Below, one piece after another: positions 25,196 through 32,774 of a stretch of DNA of 64,000 nt. Location: positions 1 to 64,000 of the forward strand of contig NZ_FOBB01000001.1 of assembly GCF_900109685.1 (NCBI RefSeq). Reading direction: 5' to 3'. The notes below the pieces were generated by a model. That model was not told the origin of the DNA and made no database searches. It saw only the letters and a program-made list of their open reading frames with translations. How positions within the stretch are numbered: the stretch's first letter is position 1; each line of letters begins with the position of its first letter. This DNA is from Chitinophaga rupis. Its GTDB lineage: Bacteria > Bacteroidota > Bacteroidia > Chitinophagales > Chitinophagaceae. Both the position numbers and the translations under genes were made by a program.

Positions 25196-25217
25196 ATTTG
25201 TAATTATTTTTACAAAT
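25196..25217 (-). promoter_or_regulatory. Inverted repeat upstream of esterase copy 2
   Basis: ATTTGTAA and TTACAAAT, with a 6-nt spacer, 13 nt before the start codon. The flank TTACAAATAAAAGCACAG is shared with copy 1. The spacer length differs by 1-3 nt, so the arms are better conserved than what lies between them. Confidence 0.5.
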
Positions 25218-25269
25218 AATATGCCGCCAGGGTATGGCCACTTCTAATATTACTTATTATTCCGTTGTT

Positions 25270-26343
25270 TTACTTCCAGGCATTGCGTAAAAAGCGCAGC
25301 CAGTTCCCGTGCATTACGTTTTCAATATCCGCTGCGGAGTAACCGCGTTTTTCCAGCAGCGCCGGTACGGTTTGCAGGTCGGCAATGGTTTCCAGGTCAT
25401 ACGGGCATTGCTCTTTGCCAAAAGCTCCATCCAGGTCAGAACCAATACCAATGTGGAGCGCATTACCTGCTATCTGGCAAATATGATCCAGATGATCCAC
25501 CATCACTTCCAGCGAGCAGTTCATCGCTTTGGGATCCGATACGCCTCTTTGCCAGTTGGGCACCATCATCCATGCATCCAGCGCACCGCCTATTACGGCA
25601 TTGCGTGCCACCAGCTCTTTGATCTGCTCATCACTGAACTGGCGGTTATGATCCACCAATGCACGGCAGTTGTTATGGCTGGCCCATACATGCCCGTTAA
25701 AGTGATCCATGGCATCCCAGAAACTATCATCACATAAATGCGTGGCATCTAAAATAATGTTCAGGCGCTCCATTTCTTTCAGCAGCTCATGCCCCTGGGG
25801 CGTCATTTTGCCGGTGGCATCCGTGCCCTGTGCATAGCGCCCGGGGCCATAATGAGCAGGGCCTACGGCGCGTAAGCCATATTCGTATGCCCATTGCAGG
25901 TAGTAAGTATCTACAATAGAATCCGCACCTTCCAGGCTCAGGATATAACCTACCGGCTTTTGCTCATTGGACTTTTTGCTGTTATTCCACAGCGCTAAAT
26001 GTCTTTCCAGCGATGCCAGGTCTGTAATAGCTACCATCTCCCCTGCTTCTTCCATGGCCTGGTACCAGGCCAGCTGGCCCTGGGTTTGCGCCCAGGCCTG
26101 CTCCGGCGAAAACCAGCCGGGCAGCGGGTTATCCGGCGCTACAAAACGGGCTATCTGCGTAGCTACCACCAGGCCTATGTTGCCTTTACGCAGCTCCGGC
26201 AGGGCAACTACGCCTTTGGCGCGGTCCGGCTTATCCGTTAAGCCCTGCTCTCTTGCTCTGATCTCGTTTACAGGTAACCGCAGGTTACGGTTCCATTCCA
26301 TGGCATTCATGCTTAGGTCCAGGTGTGCATCTATTACAAACAC
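25270..26343 (-). CDS. Membrane dipeptidase-type peptidase (M19)
   Basis: A 357-residue zinc-dependent dipeptidase of family M19 (renal dipeptidase-like). The N-terminal VIDAHLDLSMN holds the HxD zinc ligands. The bridging glutamate lies in SLEGADSI (about residue 151). Further histidines are in DATHLCD and WASHNNCRAL, and the C-terminal IGSDLDGAFG holds the last metal-site aspartate. No signal peptide is present, so it is cytoplasmic. M19 enzymes cleave L-X-D-Y or L-L dipeptides, often with a D-residue at the C-terminus. The D-threonine-aldolase-like enzyme and RidA upstream on the same strand fit a shared task in D-amino-acid or dipeptide use. An octamer array separates it from the next gene. 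Confidence 0.9.
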   Translation of the reverse strand: MFVIDAHLDLSMNAMEWNRNLRLPVNEIRAREQGLTDKPDRAKGVVALPELRKGNIGLVVATQIARFVAPDNPLPGWFSPEQAWAQTQGQLAWYQAMEEAGEMVAITDLASLERHLALWNNSKKSNEQKPVGYILSLEGADSIVDTYYLQWAYEYGLRAVGPAHYGPGRYAQGTDATGKMTPQGHELLKEMERLNIILDATHLCDDSFWDAMDHFNGHVWASHNNCRALVDHNRQFSDEQIKELVARNAVIGGALDAWMMVPNWQRGVSDPKAMNCSLEVMVDHLDHICQIAGNALHIGIGSDLDGAFGKEQCPYDLETIADLQTVPALLEKRGYSAADIENVMHGNWLRFLRNAWK

Positions 26344-26358
26344 AGTTAAATGTTTTAT

Positions 26359-26427
26359 GTGCTAATGTGCTGATATGCTAATGTGCTGACAAGACTAACC
26401 AGCACATTAGCATATTAGCACATCGGC
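26359..26427. repeat. Facing octamer arrays between the D-TA-like and M19 genes
   Basis: The left arm (26359-26390) is four exact 8-bp steps (GTGCTAAT, GTGCTGAT, ATGCTAAT, GTGCTGAC). The right arm (26401-26427) is the reverse-complement type, with words such as AGCACATT. The loop is about 10 nt. The same octamer recurs at 35184-35207 and, weakly, at 54224-54263. Confidence 0.85.
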
Positions 26428-26430
26428 TAA

Positions 26431-27534
26431 TTAAATTAATATAGTTCTATTCCTTGCTATTACCGGCCACTGGCTTTCACCACTATGGTGGGCAATGATG
26501 TAGGCTTTATCATACAGGGCTACGGTAGGGCATATATGATAGGGCACGCCATACAATACCGTACCTACCGGGTAAGCAGCCGTATCTGCTACTTTAATCA
26601 CCAGGTGTTCCTCGCTTTGCGATACCGGGCTTGCTTCCGGTGCATTCAGGAAGTGTACACGGTTAGGCAGCGGGTTTTCTGCAGCTATGGATTTATGTCC
26701 CAGGTCCAGGCAAAGCAGCCCTTCTGCGGGATGTGATACCACCCTGGTCATAACCAATGCGGCATGATTGTACGTTTGATCCGGCAAATGTTGCTGGTAT
26801 CCCCAATCCCAGAAAGCAAAGGTGCCGGGGCTGCATTCTATACCACTGCGCTGTGCATGAATGGGAAAGGTAGGCGTACCGCCTGCTACAATTTTTGGAG
26901 CGGGCAATCCTTTATCAATAATAGCCTGCGCCAGCGCAGCTACCGGCTCATATGCCGCATTACAGCGCTGGGTACGGATCTCAATTGCTTCATCGTGCAG
27001 GTGGCCGTCATACGCATGCAGCCCTACGGGTGTAATACCTTTTAATGTAAACAGCTGTGCATACAGCTCCAATGCTGCTGCGCCAGGTATAATGCCTGTT
27101 CTTTGCTGGCCTACGTTCAGGTCCAGGTACACCGGCAGGTTGAGTTTTTGCGCATCAAAATACTCAGCAATGGCTGTTGCAGCCATAATATTATCTACCA
27201 GGCAGGAGAAGCCGGTTTGCGGATACTTTTGCACCAATGCAGCCAGCCTTGCTACTTTGGGACCTACCGGCTGGTAAGCCAGCAGCACATCGGCCGCATT
27301 TACAAGGCCTAACATTTCTGCCTCAGCAATGGTGGCGCATTTGAATTTCTGTATGCCGGCTGCCTGCATCAGTTGCACTACCTCTGCTATCTTAACGGTT
27401 TTTACGTGGGGGCGTAACCGTTGTACATCATTTATTCTGCTTTTCAGCAGCTCAATATTCTCCTTTACTCTGCCGGTATATATCAGCAGGGCCGGGGAGT
27501 CTATCTGGGCTTCATTTTCAAGAGAATACCACAT
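26431..27534 (-). CDS. D-threonine aldolase / D-serine dehydratase-like PLP enzyme
   Basis: A 367-residue fold-type III PLP enzyme. The N-terminal alanine-racemase-like barrel starts with IDSPALLIYTGRV. The PLP-lysine motif is RPHVKTVK (about residue 46), and IAEAEML follows. The C-terminal D-ser_dehydrat domain carries the VSHPAEG...DLGHKSIA and PYHICPTVAL motifs, where the His and Cys bind the divalent metal. Members split D-threonine to glycine and acetaldehyde or deaminate D-serine. RidA upstream removes the reactive enamine intermediates made by PLP dehydratases, which favours the dehydratase reaction. The start codon is at the edge of a long inverted repeat. Confidence 0.87.
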   Translation of the reverse strand: MWYSLENEAQIDSPALLIYTGRVKENIELLKSRINDVQRLRPHVKTVKIAEVVQLMQAAGIQKFKCATIAEAEMLGLVNAADVLLAYQPVGPKVARLAALVQKYPQTGFSCLVDNIMAATAIAEYFDAQKLNLPVYLDLNVGQQRTGIIPGAAALELYAQLFTLKGITPVGLHAYDGHLHDEAIEIRTQRCNAAYEPVAALAQAIIDKGLPAPKIVAGGTPTFPIHAQRSGIECSPGTFAFWDWGYQQHLPDQTYNHAALVMTRVVSHPAEGLLCLDLGHKSIAAENPLPNRVHFLNAPEASPVSQSEEHLVIKVADTAAYPVGTVLYGVPYHICPTVALYDKAYIIAHHSGESQWPVIARNRTILI

Positions 27535-27764
27535 TATAATTAAGCATGAATAATTAATAATGAATAATCGTTGTGCCAGTAATGTTGCTGTAGGTTAATA
27601 CTGCGTATTATTTGTGAATGAATAATAGTTATGAGAATTCTGTTTGCTCACTGTTCACTAAACTATTCATTGTTCTATACGGAATATTGAATGAACAACC
27701 GTTGTGCAGGTACACCACAAAGAGCTTGCCTACTTTATTATTAATTATTCATTCTTAATTATAA
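27534..27764. repeat. 31-bp inverted repeat with heptamer words flanking a 169-nt loop
   Basis: Positions 27534-27564 and 27734-27764 are reverse complements over 31 bp with two mismatches. Both arms consist of ATTAATA/AATGAAT-type words. The left arm begins at the D-TA-like start codon and the right arm ends just before the RidA stop, so the pair spans nearly the whole gap. A second inner pairing (near 27617-27631 with 27655-27671) contains the related AATGAATAATAG-type word. Confidence 0.85.
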
Positions 27765-27765
27765 A

Positions 27766-28233
27766 TTAGTCGTGCAGCTCAAAGAGCGCTTCTATTTCCA
27801 CAGGAATATTATCCGGCAGGGAGCCCATGCCCACTGCGCTGCGTACGCCAATGCCATTATCCTCTCCCCATATTTTGGCAAACAGCTCGCTGCAGCCATT
27901 GATCACATAAGGGTGGCGTGCAAAATCCGGGGTACCGTTCACCATTCCTAATACTTTGATCACTCTTTTAATTTTATCCAGGCTGCCCAGGTTAGCCACC
28001 AGTGTAGACAGGATGGTAAGGCCCACCTGCCTTGCAGCCAGCTTGCCCTGCTCAATATCCAGGTCTGCGCCAATGCGGCCAATGATCAGGCTTTTATCGT
28101 CCTGTACCGGGCCGTGGCCGGATACATATACGTGCTTACCATCTATTAAAAAAGGTTTGTACACTCCTAATGGAGTTGGCGCCGGCGGCAGGCTTAAACC
28201 TAATGCCTTGAAATTTTCTGTTGGAGATCCCAC
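27766..28233 (-). CDS. RidA-family enamine/imine deaminase
   Basis: A 155-residue RidA (YjgF/YER057c) protein, trimeric in the family. The motif VYVSGHGPVQDD forms the edge of the active site. RSAVGMGSLPDNIPVEIEALF contains the arginine (RSAVG) that holds the substrate carboxylate, and the glutamate near the end is present. RidA hydrolyses 2-aminoacrylate and related enamines released by PLP-dependent dehydratases, and protects other PLP enzymes. The D-threonine-aldolase/D-serine-dehydratase-like gene follows directly downstream on the same strand, so RidA may clear its product. It is about 30 residues longer than E. coli RidA (128), with extra residues at the N-terminus. A terminator upstream separates it from the permease. 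Confidence 0.88.
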   Translation of the reverse strand: MGSPTENFKALGLSLPPAPTPLGVYKPFLIDGKHVYVSGHGPVQDDKSLIIGRIGADLDIEQGKLAARQVGLTILSTLVANLGSLDKIKRVIKVLGMVNGTPDFARHPYVINGCSELFAKIWGEDNGIGVRSAVGMGSLPDNIPVEIEALFELHD

Positions 28234-28278
28234 GGTTAGATAATTTTAATGGTTTACCGATGCGATAAAGCTATGAAT

Positions 28279-28318
28279 AAAAAAAATTTCCAGCCCGGTT
28301 AATTTTGCATTACCGGGC
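28279..28318 (-). terminator. Terminator of the MacB-like permease gene
   Basis: A 7-bp stem (GCCCGGT with ACCGGGC) with a 12-nt loop, followed on the minus strand by GGAAA and eight T. It lies 25 nt after the permease stop and upstream of ridA. Confidence 0.7.
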
Positions 28319-28342
28319 CGTTCATAATAAGTTAGTAAACGG

Positions 28343-29620
28343 TTATTCGTAGCGCAACGCTACTATAGGATCCAGGCGGGAAGCCTTGATGGCAGGGTAA
28401 ATGCCGGATATTAACCCTACGGTGGCACACAGCGCTATGCCAAGCGTGATCCACAACCAGGGCACAACAAAACTGGTCTTTAACAGCAGTGAAGTGATAT
28501 TACCTACGATCATGCCCAGGAACACGCCCAGCAAACCGCCGGCCACACTAATAATAATGGCTTCGTAAATAAACTGTTTGCGGATGGTAGGCGCGGTAGC
28601 TCCCAGGGCTTTGTTCACTCCAATCTCACGGGTACGCTCTGCCACCGATACCAGCATGATATTCATGAGCCCAATCGCAGAACCAAACAAGGTAATAAAA
28701 CCTATCACTGCGGCAGCAATGGTTACTTTGCTTAAGCTGCTGAACAGCATTTCTGCCAGGCTATCACTTTTGCTGATGTAAAAATTATCGCTTTCATTGA
28801 GGTCCAGGTGGCGTATGATCCGGAAAAGGCCGGTGGCCTCCCCTACGGCTGCATCCATTTGCTGTACGGCGTTTACCGCCACCCCGATCTGGTACGAAGC
28901 GGTTGGCCGGTTAAATACACGGCGTGTATTGTTAACCGTAGTAAGCACAATATTATCTGCGCTCATTATATTACTGCTGCCTTTGGAGCCCAGCAATCCA
29001 ATAATGCGGTAACGCACATCGCCCACGCGCACGGTATTATTCACCACATTTTTCAGATTACGGCCAAACAGCTTTACGGCCACATCATGCCCCAGCAGCG
29101 CTACGTTCTGGCCGGAGGTTACGTCCTGTTCGTTAAAATTACGGCCCTGTTCCAGTGTGTAGTTGGAGAACTGTATATAATTTTCATCCCCGCCGATCAC
29201 CTGCACATTGGGGTTGGTTTTCTTATCATCTTTATACACCGTAGCAATGCCGGTGGCATTAAAAGAAATACTTACCATGGAAGGGAAGGAAAACCGCTGT
29301 TTGAAATCCATGGCTTCCTCGTAGGAGATGCGTTTATTGCGGTTGGAGGTCCTTACTTTTTTCTTTTGCTTATTACTGCCTTTGGTGGCATTATCGCCAC
29401 CACCCATGCGGATCATCATTTCCCGGTTACGGATAGAAAAGCTGTTGGCGCCCATGCTGGCAAAACTGCTGTACAAGCTGCCCTTAATGCTGTCAATTGC
29501 AGTCAGGATGCCCACCAGGGCCATAATACCAAAAGCAATGATGGCTACTGTAAGACCGGTTCGCAAACGGTTGGCGCTGACTGAGCGGTACGCCAGGGAA
29601 AAAATGTCACGGAATTGCAT
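28343..29620 (-). CDS. MacB-like ABC transporter permease
   Basis: A 425-residue inner-membrane protein of the type VII ABC (MacB/LolE/FtsX) family. One N-terminal helix is followed by the periplasmic MacB_PCD domain (about 45-245). Three C-terminal helices form the FtsX domain (about 290-420), with the MNIMLVSVAERTREIG coupling segment and DPIVALRYE end. Such permeases transmit ATP hydrolysis to the periplasm to move lipoproteins, drugs or signals, and do not themselves import substrate. No ATPase gene adjoins it, so its partner is encoded elsewhere. A lysine/serine/asparagine-rich insert lies at about 80-95 in the periplasmic domain. Confidence 0.88.
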   Translation of the reverse strand: MQFRDIFSLAYRSVSANRLRTGLTVAIIAFGIMALVGILTAIDSIKGSLYSSFASMGANSFSIRNREMMIRMGGGDNATKGSNKQKKKVRTSNRNKRISYEEAMDFKQRFSFPSMVSISFNATGIATVYKDDKKTNPNVQVIGGDENYIQFSNYTLEQGRNFNEQDVTSGQNVALLGHDVAVKLFGRNLKNVVNNTVRVGDVRYRIIGLLGSKGSSNIMSADNIVLTTVNNTRRVFNRPTASYQIGVAVNAVQQMDAAVGEATGLFRIIRHLDLNESDNFYISKSDSLAEMLFSSLSKVTIAAAVIGFITLFGSAIGLMNIMLVSVAERTREIGVNKALGATAPTIRKQFIYEAIIISVAGGLLGVFLGMIVGNITSLLLKTSFVVPWLWITLGIALCATVGLISGIYPAIKASRLDPIVALRYE

Positions 29621-29650
29621 AGTAAAGGGTTCCAGCTAAAGTTAATGTAA

Positions 29651-29685
29651 AAAGGTGAAAGCTGAAAGCCGAAAGGTGAAGGGTG
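29651..29685. repeat. Five heptamers upstream of the MacB-like gene
   Basis: Five successive 7-mers in register: AAAGGTG, AAAGCTG, AAAGCCG, AAAGGTG, AAGGGTG. The same word family forms the nuo terminator 60 bp away (29746-29796), so both may belong to one longer element. Confidence 0.8.
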
Positions 29686-29739
29686 CGCCGGATAGGCGAT
29701 GAACGGCGAAGGGAGTGCGTGGAAAACAAGCGGTTATGC

Positions 29740-29796
29740 AAAAAGAAAGGTGAAAAGCGGCAGGCATTTATTACAGCCTTTCGCTTTTCACCCTTT
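29740..29796 (-). terminator. Terminator of the nuo operon, built from heptamer words
   Basis: A long imperfect stem pairs 29746-29765 (AAAGGTGAAAAGCGGCAGGC) with 29776-29796. It lies 11 nt beyond the nuoN stop. On the minus strand it is followed by TTTCTTTTTGC. The AAAGGTG word is shared with the array beside it. Confidence 0.8.
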
Positions 29797-29807
29797 TATT
29801 GAATGAT

Positions 29808-31181
29808 CTATGCCCACTGCAACAGTACACCGGGATAAACACCCAGTACAATTACAATGATAATAGCAATGATCAGGACTGTTCTGAAAGCGGGCGTAAT
29901 TACCCCTACTTCCGGTTCACCGGCCTTGAAGTACATAGCCATAATAACGCGGAAATAATAGTACACGCTGATGGCGGCGCAGATCACTGCCAGTATTACC
30001 AGCCAAAGCAGGTTACCCTGCTGCACTACGGCTGACAGCACAAAATATTTGGCAAAGAACCCGGCTGTTAAAGGAATACCTGCCAGCGAGAACAGGAAGA
30101 TAGTGGCAGCCAGGGCCAGCAAAGGCTGTTTGCGGGCCAGGCCGTTAAATCCTTCAAAGGTGTAGTCCTTTACTTTCATTAACACGCCAAACATACCAAT
30201 AGTAGCCACACTGTAGGCAGCAGCATATAAGATAATACCCTGGGTAGCTGTTTCATTGAGCGCAATTACGGCCAGCAGCATAAAGCCTGCCTGCGCAATA
30301 CTGGAATATGCCAGCATACGCTTTACACTTTGCTGGAACACGGCAGTAAGGTTACCCAGTACCAGTGTAGCTGCAGCAATAATGGCCAGTACCAGCAGCC
30401 AGTGCTGGCTAATGGCGCCACCGGTAAAGCTTACATGGAACAGACGCAGGAAAGCAATAAAACCGCCCGCCTTTACCACGGTAGCCATAAAGGCAGTGAA
30501 TACGGTGGGTGAGCCATCATATACATCCGGCGTCCAGAAGTGGAAGGGCACGGCAGATACTTTAAAGGCCAGCGCAAAGATCAGCAGCATAATACCGCCG
30601 ATAGTTAAGGGATGCAGCTCACCGGTGCCCAGCGCCAGCTCATTAATATTAAAAGTACCGGAAGCGCCGTAAATGAGCGCAATACCCATTAACAGGATAC
30701 CGGTAGAAAAGGAGCCCATTAAAAAGTATTTCAGGGAAGCCTCATTACTTTTCAGGTTCTTTTTATCAGCGCCGGCCAGTATATATTGCGGAATAGAAAT
30801 GATCTCAATGGCCAGGAACAGCATCAGCAGGCTGCTAAAGCCGGATGCCAGCATAATCCCGGAGAGGATAAAAAATATCAACGCAAAATAATCCGCTACA
30901 TGCTCTCCTACTTTTTCAAACTCACTGCCGCACAGCAAAAAATATAATAAGGTAGCACCCAGCATCACTGCATTGAACAGGAGGCCGAATTTGCTTACCT
31001 CCAGCATACCAAACAGGGTTTGGCTGCCGCCCTGCAGGGTGGAGAGCTCCAGCAGGTTAGCCACAAAGGCCACCAGCACCAGTGCGATAGCAAAATATTT
31101 AATGCGCTGCCTATTGCTGACAAATAAACCAACAAACATCAGCACAACACCCGATAAAGCAGTAGAAATTAGTGAATTCAT
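29808..31181 (-). CDS. nuoN: NADH-quinone oxidoreductase subunit N
   Basis: A 457-residue membrane subunit of complex I, one of the three antiporter-like proton channels. About fourteen hydrophobic helices are visible. The signature FHFWTPDVYDGSP and the following TAFMATVVKAGG lie near residues 215-240 and hold the channel lysine and proline kink. It is the final gene of the nuo operon and is followed by the operon terminator. The 135-bp gap to nuoM contains the clearest heptamer array of the window. Confidence 0.95.
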   Translation of the reverse strand: MNSLISTALSGVVLMFVGLFVSNRQRIKYFAIALVLVAFVANLLELSTLQGGSQTLFGMLEVSKFGLLFNAVMLGATLLYFLLCGSEFEKVGEHVADYFALIFFILSGIMLASGFSSLLMLFLAIEIISIPQYILAGADKKNLKSNEASLKYFLMGSFSTGILLMGIALIYGASGTFNINELALGTGELHPLTIGGIMLLIFALAFKVSAVPFHFWTPDVYDGSPTVFTAFMATVVKAGGFIAFLRLFHVSFTGGAISQHWLLVLAIIAAATLVLGNLTAVFQQSVKRMLAYSSIAQAGFMLLAVIALNETATQGIILYAAAYSVATIGMFGVLMKVKDYTFEGFNGLARKQPLLALAATIFLFSLAGIPLTAGFFAKYFVLSAVVQQGNLLWLVILAVICAAISVYYYFRVIMAMYFKAGEPEVGVITPAFRTVLIIAIIIVIVLGVYPGVLLQWA

Positions 31182-31204
31182 ATTGTTCCGTTACAAAAAA
31201 GTTT

Positions 31205-31313
31205 ATAGTCCATAGTCGATGGTCCATAGTCCATTGCATACTACGTAACACCGTTACCAAAAGCATATGCCATGGACCATGGACTATGGACCATGGACTA
31301 TGGACCATGGACT
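31205..31313. repeat. Facing heptamer arrays between nuoM and nuoN
   Basis: The left arm (31205-31239) has five 7-bp units of the ATAGTCC type. The right arm (31272-31313) has six exact units alternating ATGGACC and ATGGACT. The arms are reverse-complement related and could pair over about 30 bp. Only the nuoM end and nuoN start flank them. The same word recurs at 56951-57109. Confidence 0.9.
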
Positions 31314-31316
31314 CTG

Positions 31317-32753
31317 TTAAAATACTTTATTTACCAGTTCTGTAGTGCTGCTTACCAGGTCCAGCATGGGTTTGGGATACACGCCCAATGCCAGTATCAC
31401 TACCACAATAAGGCTTAGCGCCAGCACTTCTGAATTTTGCAGGTCGGTAGTCGTAGCGGTTAAAGCATTGCTTTCCCCGAAAATTACTTTCTGCAGCATA
31501 TTCAGCGTATATACAGCCGCCAGTATAATGCCTAAACCGGCAACGCCCATTAACCACATATTATACTGGAACAATCCGCTAAACATCAGGAACTCGCCCA
31601 CAAAACCATTGGTAAGCGGTAATGCAATATTAGCCAGTGAAATAATTACCAGGAAGATAGACAGGCGCGGCGCCACCTGTGCAATACCACCCAGCTCGTC
31701 CATATTTTTCACATTCAGCCTTGACTGGATGATCTCTACCACTATCCACAACCCGATGATGTTAATACCGTGGTTGAACATCTGCACCTGTATGCCCTGG
31801 AGGCTTTGCTCATTATTAGCAAAGATGGCGGCACACATTAACCCGATGTGCGCAATGGAAGAATAAGCGATCAGGCGTTTGAAATCCGTTTGCACAATGG
31901 CTATGCAGGAAGCGTAAATGATACCGATCACAGACAGCACCATTACCACATCCGCCCACATGAAAGCACCCTGGGGCAATACCGGCAACAGCCAGCGGAT
32001 AACACCAAATAAACCCATTTTAACCATTACACCGGAAAGGATCATGGTTACCGGCGTAGGCGATTGCTCATACGTATCCGGCTGCCAGGTATGAAAAGGG
32101 AAGATGGGCATTTTAATAGCAAAGGCTACAAACAGCAGCCAGAATAACCAGGACTGCTCCTTCACCGGCAGGTTAAGGCTGGTGAAAGTAGCATAGCTGA
32201 AAGATCTATCAGGTGATTGCAGGTACAGGTAAATAATGCCTACCAGCATGAGTAAGGACCCTGCAAAGGTGTAAACAAAGAATTTAAACGTAACGGGTAC
32301 ACGCTTTTCCCCGCCCCACATAGAGCACAGGAAGTATACCGGTATTAAAGCCAGCTCCCAGAAAACGTAGAACAGCAATGCATCGTAAGCGGTAAATACG
32401 CCTACCAGCCCGGCCTGCGACAGCAGCATTAAACCGTAAAAGCTGCTCTGGTTCTCATACGTACGGTTAAAGATGGTTATAAAAACCAGCAGGAACGCAA
32501 TAGCGGTAAGCAGGCAAAGCATTACTCCCATACCATCCAGGCCCACATTGAACTGGCTGCCCAGCTGGGGGATCCAGTTAACGGCAAAATGGAGGGTATC
32601 CGGGGCTGCCCGGAACTGGAACAATGCGCCTAACACTACGGCTAAAGAAGCCAGGGATGATATCAGGCCCAGCACTTTAGGTCCTGACCCCTTCAGGCCA
32701 AACGTTAGCAGGCCTGTTACCAAAGGGATCAATATCAGTAAAACTGTTAACAT
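31317..32753 (-). CDS. nuoM: NADH-quinone oxidoreductase subunit M
   Basis: A 478-residue membrane subunit of complex I. About fourteen helices carry the antiporter-like signature FPFHTWQPDTYEQSPTPV, with the conserved glutamate (ELALIPVYF near residue 135) and the lysine helix GVMVKMG. It conducts protons as quinone is reduced. It is slightly shorter than E. coli NuoM (509), normal for Bacteroidota. It follows nuoL after a 21-nt gap and is separated from nuoN by a heptamer array. Confidence 0.95.
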   Translation of the reverse strand: MLTVLLILIPLVTGLLTFGLKGSGPKVLGLISSLASLAVVLGALFQFRAAPDTLHFAVNWIPQLGSQFNVGLDGMGVMLCLLTAIAFLLVFITIFNRTYENQSSFYGLMLLSQAGLVGVFTAYDALLFYVFWELALIPVYFLCSMWGGEKRVPVTFKFFVYTFAGSLLMLVGIIYLYLQSPDRSFSYATFTSLNLPVKEQSWLFWLLFVAFAIKMPIFPFHTWQPDTYEQSPTPVTMILSGVMVKMGLFGVIRWLLPVLPQGAFMWADVVMVLSVIGIIYASCIAIVQTDFKRLIAYSSIAHIGLMCAAIFANNEQSLQGIQVQMFNHGINIIGLWIVVEIIQSRLNVKNMDELGGIAQVAPRLSIFLVIISLANIALPLTNGFVGEFLMFSGLFQYNMWLMGVAGLGIILAAVYTLNMLQKVIFGESNALTATTTDLQNSEVLALSLIVVVILALGVYPKPMLDLVSSTTELVNKVF

Positions 32754-32774
32754 AATTTTTCGTTCGCTTGTCTA

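Noticed and set aside
28808..29584. 258-residue plus-strand frame opposite the MacB-like permease
   Set aside because: It lacks any recognisable domain and lies fully inside the permease gene.
31205..31313. Regular repeats that could suggest a CRISPR array
   Set aside because: Units are 7, 8 or 11 bp with no spacers and no cas genes in the window.
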